From Pseudomonadota bacterium (GTDB taxonomy: Bacteria > Pseudomonadota > Alphaproteobacteria > Acetobacterales > Acetobacteraceae), in the NCBI GenBank assembly GCA_021829055.1, contig JAJZCS010000045.1:1-11003 (forward strand): a stretch of 11,003 nt of DNA. Reading direction: 5' to 3'. Positions 6,465-11,003 of the stretch are shown one piece after another (position 1 is the stretch's first letter; every line of letters starts with the position of its first letter). The position numbers and the translations under genes are program-made. The notes below the pieces were generated by a model. It made no database searches and was not told where the DNA came from. It saw only the letters and a program-made list of their open reading frames with translations.

Positions 6465-9209
6465 ATGTTACTGCCCGATTCGCCGGCGCTGGTCGCTTCA
6501 CACGGCACAGCCGCGATTTTGACGGTTGATGGCGAAGTGCTCACACTCTCGACCGAATCGGCGCGTGCATGGCTTCGAGCCTCATCACCCCCCATCGTCG
6601 TTCATGCCCCAGCCACATTGAAGCGGCTGGGCCTCGTGATGAGAACGCTTGACCTTTTGGAATTACTTGCGTTCGTGCTGCCGGCGTCGTCGTGCCCGCC
6701 AACCCCGAGCGGTCTTGCCGGCGCCCTCGATTTTCCGGTTCCTTCGGGGTTAGAACAAGCGGTTTTGCTATTGCCGCGAATGGCCTCAACGCTCCTCGCT
6801 CGGCTGGCGCAGGGCCGAGGGCTTGCAATGAACCGCGATGCTGCATCCTTGGCCGCGCTCTTGGGGACTGAAGGGTGGGGATGGGCCCGGAGCGTTGCCG
6901 CTGCGCTCGGCGAGCCGGCGGCGCGACCTGATCGGGCGGGTACCCGATTGTGGTCCATCCTTCCCGAATGGGAGGATGAAGCGCCACGTCCACCTGCGGC
7001 TTCACACCCAGTGCCACCTGATGCAGCGCGTGCCCGGCTTTTCGAGCTGCTTGGGCCCGGCGCAGAAATAAGGCCCGCACAATCGGATTACGCGTCGGCG
7101 GTAACGTCGGCTTTCGCACCGTGCCTGAGCGAAAGCGCACCCCACTGCGTGCTGGCAGAGGCGGGTACCGGCACGGGGAAAACGCTCGGTTATCTTGCTC
7201 CGGCATCACTCTGGGCGGAACGGAACCAAGGCACTGTATGGGTGTCAACGTATACGCGCCACTTGCAGCGTCAGATCGAGCAGGAACTGGTGCGTCTAGA
7301 GCCTGACGCTATACGTCGCCGTGATCGCGTGGTCACCCGGAAGGGGCGTGAGAATTATCTTTGCTTACTCAATTACGAAGAGGCCGCCAGCAATGCGCGG
7401 GGTGACACTCTTGTTGCACTCGGCTTAATTGCGCGCTGGGCGCTGGTCTCCGCGGAACACGACCTCGCTGGCGGTGATTTGCCGGGCTGGTTTGCCGATC
7501 TGTTTGGGTCAGGTATTATGCCGCAGATTGCCGACCGTCGAGGCGAATGTGTTCATTCCGCATGTACCCACTGGCGTCGCTGCACCATCGAACACGTTAT
7601 TCGCAGGGCGCGCGGCGCGGACCTGGTGATCGCAAATCATGCTTTAGTCATGGCTCAGGCTGTGTGGGGCGGCCTCGACGACAGCGTTGTACCGACGCGT
7701 TATGTGTTCGACGAAGGGCATCACCTTTTTGACGCAGCGGATTCCGCGTTCTCGATCGAGCTATCAGGCACCGAAATGGCAGAACTGCGCCGCTGGCTCC
7801 TCGGCGCCGAAGGTAGTCGTTCGCGAGCGCGTGGTCTTGCCCGACGGATTGAAGACCTGGTGGCGATGGACGAGACACTGGCGTCCCCTCTGGAGGCAGC
7901 GCTAATTGCGGCACGTGTCCTCCCGGGGGCCAGTTGGTTTGCGCGGTACCCTGACGTGAGACAACTGGATACGGTTGGAGCTGGGCCGGCGGAGCTTTTC
8001 TTAGGTGCCTTGGAGGTACAGGCTCGTGCCCGTGCGGCCGGAGACAGTTCGCGAAACCCAACACTCGAAGTCGATCTTTACCCTGTTCATCCCGAACTTG
8101 CAGAGCGGGCAGAAGGCTTTGCCCGCGCACTTGGACGATTGGAATCACCTTTACGGGCGCTGCGCGAGCGCCTGCTGGCGTGCCTGGATAAGGAGGCCAG
8201 CAATATCGAAGAACGTGAGCGGCTCCGCATAGAAGCGACCTGCCGCGCTCTTGCTCGCCGGGCTTTGGACCGTCTGGTTGGTTGGAGGCGAGTACTGGCG
8301 GCTATCACGACCCCCCCCCCGGAACCGGGCAGTCGACCCGAACATATTTTCTTTATCCGGCTGGACCGCGATGTTGCTCTGCTGGCTCATATGCTGGACC
8401 CCACCATTGCGTTTGCGGATCACGTTGCGACTACCGCACACGGCCTCTTAATCACATCGGCAACATTACGTGACGGGGTGGATCTTGGGGATGCCGATGC
8501 CGGTTGGCGGGGTGCGGAGGAGCGTACGGGCGCGTGCCACCTACCTCAAGCCCCAATCCGGGCGAGCTTCCTGTCCCCGTTTGAATATTGGGCGCAGACT
8601 CGCGTTTTTATTGTGAAGGATGTCCGACGCGACGATCCTGACGCACTGGCCACGGCCTACCGGGAGCTGTTCATCGCTGCCGGCGGTGGTGCCCTCGGCC
8701 TGTTCACAGCCATTGCGCGCCTGCGTGCAGTGCATGAGCGGATTGCACCTACGCTGGCAGAAGCAGGCTTACCGCTTTACGCTCAACATGTTGATGCGAT
8801 GAATAACGCCAGCTTGGTCGATATCTTTCGCGCGGAAGAGCATGCGTGCTTGCTTGGTACCGACGCGATGCGCGACGGCGTCGACGTTCCGGGGAATGCG
8901 CTGCGCCTGGTTGTCTTTGAGCGCACACCTTGGCCACGCCCTGATATCCTACATCGGGTGCGGCGTACCCATCTGTCCGGCGGGGCACCTAAAGCCTATG
9001 ACGACGCTATTGTGCGATTGAGACTGCGGCAAGCATTTGGCCGGCTCATCCGGCGAGTCAGCGATCGCGGTGTCTTCGTGCTGCTTGACCGGGCCCTTCC
9101 AACGCGGATCCACGGTGCCTTTCCTCCTGGCGTTGAGGTTCATTCAATGGGCTTGGCTGAAACCATACGCGCAACAGCACAGTTTCTGGATCGTAGGATA
9201 CCGGAATAA
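6465..9209 (+). CDS. DinG/Rad3-type ATP-dependent DNA helicase (Fe-S superfamily 2)
   Basis: A large helicase of the DinG/XPD group, which unwinds DNA 5'-3' using ATP and a 4Fe-4S cluster, generally in repair or replication restart. Residue numbers count from the upstream ATG 6447 (920 aa). Walker A is AEAGTGTGKT (237-246). The four presumed cluster cysteines are C306 (ENYLCLL) and C368, C373 and C379 (GECVHSACTHWRRC). The Walker B box is DEGH (422-425); motif III is SATL (671-674), motif V is TDAMRDGVDVPG, and motif VI is QAFGRLIRR (862-870). Residues 1-200 are not recognised; a segment RTLDLLELLAFVLP...PSGLAGAL faintly recalls a degenerate DEDD-exonuclease fold (inference). ATG 6465 is preferred because it has an AGG at a 7-nt distance and begins MLLPDSPALVA; ATG 6447 in the same frame is possible. 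A C10 run interrupts the coding region at 8311-8320. All helicase motifs are intact. Confidence 0.92.
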   Translation: MLLPDSPALVASHGTAAILTVDGEVLTLSTESARAWLRASSPPIVVHAPATLKRLGLVMRTLDLLELLAFVLPASSCPPTPSGLAGALDFPVPSGLEQAVLLLPRMASTLLARLAQGRGLAMNRDAASLAALLGTEGWGWARSVAAALGEPAARPDRAGTRLWSILPEWEDEAPRPPAASHPVPPDAARARLFELLGPGAEIRPAQSDYASAVTSAFAPCLSESAPHCVLAEAGTGTGKTLGYLAPASLWAERNQGTVWVSTYTRHLQRQIEQELVRLEPDAIRRRDRVVTRKGRENYLCLLNYEEAASNARGDTLVALGLIARWALVSAEHDLAGGDLPGWFADLFGSGIMPQIADRRGECVHSACTHWRRCTIEHVIRRARGADLVIANHALVMAQAVWGGLDDSVVPTRYVFDEGHHLFDAADSAFSIELSGTEMAELRRWLLGAEGSRSRARGLARRIEDLVAMDETLASPLEAALIAARVLPGASWFARYPDVRQLDTVGAGPAELFLGALEVQARARAAGDSSRNPTLEVDLYPVHPELAERAEGFARALGRLESPLRALRERLLACLDKEASNIEERERLRIEATCRALARRALDRLVGWRRVLAAITTPPPEPGSRPEHIFFIRLDRDVALLAHMLDPTIAFADHVATTAHGLLITSATLRDGVDLGDADAGWRGAEERTGACHLPQAPIRASFLSPFEYWAQTRVFIVKDVRRDDPDALATAYRELFIAAGGGALGLFTAIARLRAVHERIAPTLAEAGLPLYAQHVDAMNNASLVDIFRAEEHACLLGTDAMRDGVDVPGNALRLVVFERTPWPRPDILHRVRRTHLSGGAPKAYDDAIVRLRLRQAFGRLIRRVSDRGVFVLLDRALPTRIHGAFPPGVEVHSMGLAETIRATAQFLDRRIPE
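8311..8320 (+). repeat. Run of ten C inside the helicase gene
   Basis: Ten consecutive C residues encode part of a Thr-Thr-Pro-Pro-Pro-Glu stretch (residues ~621-626, counting from ATG 6447) between the Fe-S/DEGH half and motifs III-VI. At this length the frame is open. A gain or loss of one C would truncate the protein before SATL and the second motor domain. Confidence 0.9.
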
Positions 9210-9294
9210 GGGCAAGGCAAATACAGCTGTAACCCACGGAACAATTCCCCGTCGCTGGCATTGCGAGAATGCAACATCATTGACTTAATTCTTT

Positions 9295-9322
9295 GCCGAA
9301 AGCCCCCTAGGCGGCCATTTTT
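9295..9322 (+). terminator. Weak candidate terminator after the helicase gene
   Basis: GCC (9302-9304) pairs with GGC (9310-9312), and an outer GCC (9295-9297) with GGC (9313-9315) across a GAAA bulge. ATTTTTA follows directly. The T-tract is in the right place, but the stem is short and bulged, so the call is tentative. It lies about 90 bp after the helicase stop. Confidence 0.25.
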
Positions 9323-9418
9323 ATAGCGTTGGCCGGATTCGTGCATTGGTTAACGACAAGAGGAGCCAACTAAAGGCAACAAAAGTTAGGCGAAGGGCGC
9401 AATTGCAGGTCACATGGC

Positions 9419-9429
9419 CATAAAGCGTT
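9419..9429. repeat. CATAAAGCGTT direct repeat, copy 1
   Basis: An 11-bp sequence located 19 bp before the porin ATG. An identical copy in the same orientation lies at 10705-10715, downstream of the gene, so the pair brackets the porin gene. It could be a shared regulatory site, a trace of insertion, or chance. Confidence 0.4.
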
Positions 9430-9447
9430 GATCAATATGGAGGCTAT

Positions 9448-10623
9448 ATGACCAAAAAATACGCGTATCGATCCAAAACATGGCTTTCTAGTGCTTTTTG
9501 CGTCGGAGCCGCGTTGAGCACCGTATCGGCCGCGTTCGCCATGAATGGGACTAGCAGCATCAAGTTCGATGGTGGGCCGCTTGGATCTCTTGTTCTGTCT
9601 GGTGGAGCCACCGGATATGCCTATGCGCTCTCAGGAACTGGAGATGCCGCGAGTTCGGGTCTGCTTGGCACCGACAAATCGACCGGAGCGGAATTTCTCA
9701 ATGGGTTGATCCAAATCCAGAAGCCTTCGGGGCCGGTGCAATTTACGATCGAGGTCGGTTCAACGACGTCAATGACGTTGGGCGTCAAGCCTACCCCCAG
9801 CTCGGTTCAGGATTTTCCGACAGGTCCGCTGTTCGCCGGCTACATTACCCTTGCACCGACAAGCAATTTCACGATCTCTGCCGGCCAGCTCCCCTCACTG
9901 GAAGGTTGGGAATCGGCCATCGACTGGAATAACGCGAATGTTATGAACACGGATATCTTCTATGTAGAGAACTCGCAAAGCCGTGGTGTCGCTGCAACCT
10001 ATAGTCATGGGCCGCTTTCCGCGAGCGTGACATTCGGCGATGGGTTCGATACCGGTGTCTGGAATTTTTTGCAGGGTCTTGTCACCTATAGCCCCGACAG
10101 CGATAACAGCATATCGCTGTTTGGTGCCAGCAATCTCGGCAAAACGGGATTGAATGCCGGTACATACGGCCAAACAAGCGTCGGCACCTACGGCGCAAAC
10201 TATATCAATTCGACGATGGTCGGGGGATATTACAGCTTCACCAAAGGCAACCTGAATCTTGTACCTGAGGTGCAGTACGTATACGCCAAGCCGAGCACAA
10301 CGCTGGGACTTACTAAGTTCTCCAGTAACTTTGGCGCCGCGCTCTTTGTCGATTACAGTTTTGGCAAGACCCCGTATTCGCTAGGCGCATGGGTTGAATA
10401 TTTCAACAGCACTGGCCCGGATCTTTGGTTCCTCAATCCGGGGGCAAAGGGAGTTGGGCTATCTTTTGCCCCGACCTGGCAAAAGAATTATCTTTTTCTT
10501 CGTGGCGACATAGGTCTCCTGCATCTGACCGACCTTGGCGTTCCAGGTTCTGTCGGCTATGGTGCGAGTGGTACAAGTCGCAATCAGGCAACCGCATTGC
10601 TCGAGGCTGGCATCCTTTTCTAA
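9448..10623 (+). CDS. Outer-membrane beta-barrel porin (OmpL/BBP2-like)
   Basis: A 391-residue exported protein that probably forms a channel in the outer membrane. Residues 1-31 are a signal peptide (basic MTKKYAYRSK start, hydrophobic core, cleavage after AFA). The mature part is rich in Gly, Ser, Thr, Tyr and Phe in alternating short stretches such as SRGVAATYSHGPLSASVTFGD and GGYYSFTKGNLNLVPEVQYV, as in amphipathic beta strands. It ends in EAGILF; a final Phe is the usual recognition signal for the BAM assembly machinery. A segment ISAGQLPSLEGWESAIDWNN resembles the start of BBP2-type barrels, where a 'GK/GQ...G.E' pattern follows the first strands; this family assignment is inference. 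ATG 9448 is supported by GGAGG at 9439-9443 (4-nt spacer). The gene seems to be transcribed alone and is closed by a strong hairpin. The substrate is unknown. Confidence 0.85.
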   Translation: MTKKYAYRSKTWLSSAFCVGAALSTVSAAFAMNGTSSIKFDGGPLGSLVLSGGATGYAYALSGTGDAASSGLLGTDKSTGAEFLNGLIQIQKPSGPVQFTIEVGSTTSMTLGVKPTPSSVQDFPTGPLFAGYITLAPTSNFTISAGQLPSLEGWESAIDWNNANVMNTDIFYVENSQSRGVAATYSHGPLSASVTFGDGFDTGVWNFLQGLVTYSPDSDNSISLFGASNLGKTGLNAGTYGQTSVGTYGANYINSTMVGGYYSFTKGNLNLVPEVQYVYAKPSTTLGLTKFSSNFGAALFVDYSFGKTPYSLGAWVEYFNSTGPDLWFLNPGAKGVGLSFAPTWQKNYLFLRGDIGLLHLTDLGVPGSVGYGASGTSRNQATALLEAGILF

Positions 10624-10639
10624 CGAGCTCTTATTTTCC

Positions 10640-10672
10640 AGAGGCGCCGATCAGTAGCTGATCGGCGCCTCT
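10640..10672 (+). terminator. Strong hairpin after the porin gene
   Basis: A perfect 15-bp GC-rich stem, AGAGGCGCCGATCAG paired with CTGATCGGCGCCTCT, has a 3-nt TAG loop and begins 17 bp after the porin stop. There is no T-run on its 3' side (CTCGGCACGC follows), so it is either a terminator that works without a T-tract or a 3'-end mRNA stabiliser. Its position makes a role in porin 3'-end formation very likely. Confidence 0.8.
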
Positions 10673-10912
10673 CTCGGCACGCAACTTGACTGTAAGGCGC
10701 TATGCATAAAGCGTTAACTTGAAATCGCGGTCGCTTTTCGAAAGAGCCGGCATGGATATTCCACATCCGTAACATTATCGCGAGTTGCTGACATCTGATG
10801 TAATCGCCAAGGCTAAGTGGAGGCACATAGATTCACGACACAGAGGATCTGAACTCACGAACCAGCTCACTTTCTGCGTGTATTGAGGTAAAAATTCAAT
10901 ACTTCAGAAACA
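10673..10912. other. Non-coding stretch after the porin terminator
   Basis: No credible gene is visible. The region holds the second CATAAAGCGTT copy (10705-10715) and a 7-bp AT-rich hairpin GTATTGA...TCAATAC (10880-10902, loop 9 nt). Short open frames here have no recognisable content. It probably separates the porin unit from the insertion-sequence-like end to its right. Confidence 0.5.
10705..10715. repeat. CATAAAGCGTT direct repeat, copy 2
   Basis: Identical in sequence and orientation to the copy at 9419-9429, lying 82 bp after the porin stop codon. See copy 1 for possible meanings. Confidence 0.4.
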
Positions 10913-10916
10913 CTAG

Positions 10917-11003
10917 GTTCTGTGGACTCTAAGGGATTCCCATAAGGCGGCGAATCAGATTCAAGGCTTCTTTTTTGGGAGGAAGCCTTGGGTGTGTTGG
11001 ACC
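10917..11003 (+). mobile_element. Possible 5' end of an insertion sequence (partial, IS5-like layout)
   Basis: A CTAG at 10913-10916, a target often used by IS5-type elements, is followed by GTTCTGTGGACTCTAAGGGA, an AATC-A-GATTCAAG motif (10953-10965), a strong GGGAGG ribosome binding site (10977-10982) and a TTG start (10988) whose frame is open to the window edge. The motif and layout mirror those at the left edge of the window. Only five codons are visible, so no protein family can be assigned. The IS call is inferred from layout and general resemblance to IS5-family ends. Confidence 0.35.
10962..10990 (+). promoter_or_regulatory. Hairpin over a ribosome binding site and possible start codon
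   Basis: CAAGGCTTC (10962-10970) and GAAGCCTTG (10982-10990) form a perfect 9-bp stem around an 11-nt loop TTTTTTGGGAG. The GGGAGG ribosome binding site spans the loop/stem junction, and the possible TTG start is the last triplet of the stem. Folded RNA would hide the start. Some insertion sequences (IS10 and IS50 are known cases) use such hairpins near the end to block transposase translation from read-through transcripts. Confidence 0.45.

Larger units (their letters stand above)
9210..9447. other. Intergenic region between helicase and porin genes
   Basis: No gene is visible in these 238 bp. They hold a small hairpin GCATT-gcgag-AATGC (9258-9272), the weak terminator candidate at 9295-9322, one copy of an 11-bp repeat (9419-9429), and the porin ribosome binding site GGAGG at 9439-9443. 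I could not identify a convincing promoter with both boxes for the porin gene. Confidence 0.6.

Noticed and set aside
6368..6595. 76-residue N-terminal extension of the LysK frame up to 6595
   Set aside because: It is unlike class I LysRS N-termini and runs antisense through the start of the helicase gene; ATG 6367 gives the normal family start.
6541..7248. 235-codon open frame on the minus strand opposite the helicase
   Set aside because: Arg/Pro-rich composition typical of an antisense shadow in GC-rich DNA; the plus strand carries clear helicase motifs.
10620..10826. 68-codon minus-strand frame downstream of the porin
   Set aside because: It covers the 15-bp terminator hairpin and has no recognisable motif or good ribosome binding site.
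10962..10990. Right-edge hairpin as an intrinsic terminator
   Set aside because: The T-run is in the loop, not after the stem, and the 3' side is GGTGTGTTGG; its overlap with a ribosome binding site and start codon suits another role.
1..11003. CRISPR array, tRNA/rRNA gene, toxin-antitoxin pair or defence island
   Set aside because: No regularly spaced repeats, cloverleaf-like sequence, paired small genes or nuclease/defence motifs were seen on either strand.

Overview
The window looks like chromosomal DNA of a Gram-negative alphaproteobacterium, probably of the Acetobacteraceae/Rhodospirillales type. Three things point there: a bacterial class I lysyl-tRNA synthetase, the gene order RNase R / S41 protease / Cys-free ribosomal protein L33, and an outer-membrane porin with a C-terminal phenylalanine. 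The lineage is inferred from gene content, not from a search.

Layout. Positions 1-570 are mobile-element debris: a possible outward-facing insertion sequence end, then a frameshifted IS630-type transposase remnant. Positions 573-4585 (minus strand) hold a compact gene group, rnr -> S41 peptidase -> rpmG; rnr and the peptidase overlap by 4 nt. A 210-bp gap with a hairpin precedes lysK (minus, 4796-6367). lysK is divergent from a DinG/Rad3-type DNA helicase (plus, from 6465 or 6447 to 9209). Fewer than 100 bp separate these two genes and appear to hold back-to-back promoters whose predicted start points fall at or next to the start codons. A 238-bp gap leads to a signal-peptide-bearing beta-barrel porin (plus, 9448-10623), closed by a perfect 15-bp hairpin. 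The last ~330 bp carry no convincing gene and end in what looks like the start of another insertion sequence.

How the genes relate. The core is housekeeping: RNA turnover (RNase R), ribosome assembly (L33), lysine charging of tRNA (LysK), periplasmic proteolysis (S41 protease), DNA repair/unwinding (helicase) and outer-membrane permeability (porin). I see no defence system, CRISPR array, biosynthetic cluster or other clearly new system. The most unusual signals are a run of ten C residues inside the helicase gene, the tight divergent lysK/helicase promoter region, the decayed IS630 copy, and IS-like sequences facing outward at both window edges, the right one with a hairpin over a possible ribosome binding site and start codon.
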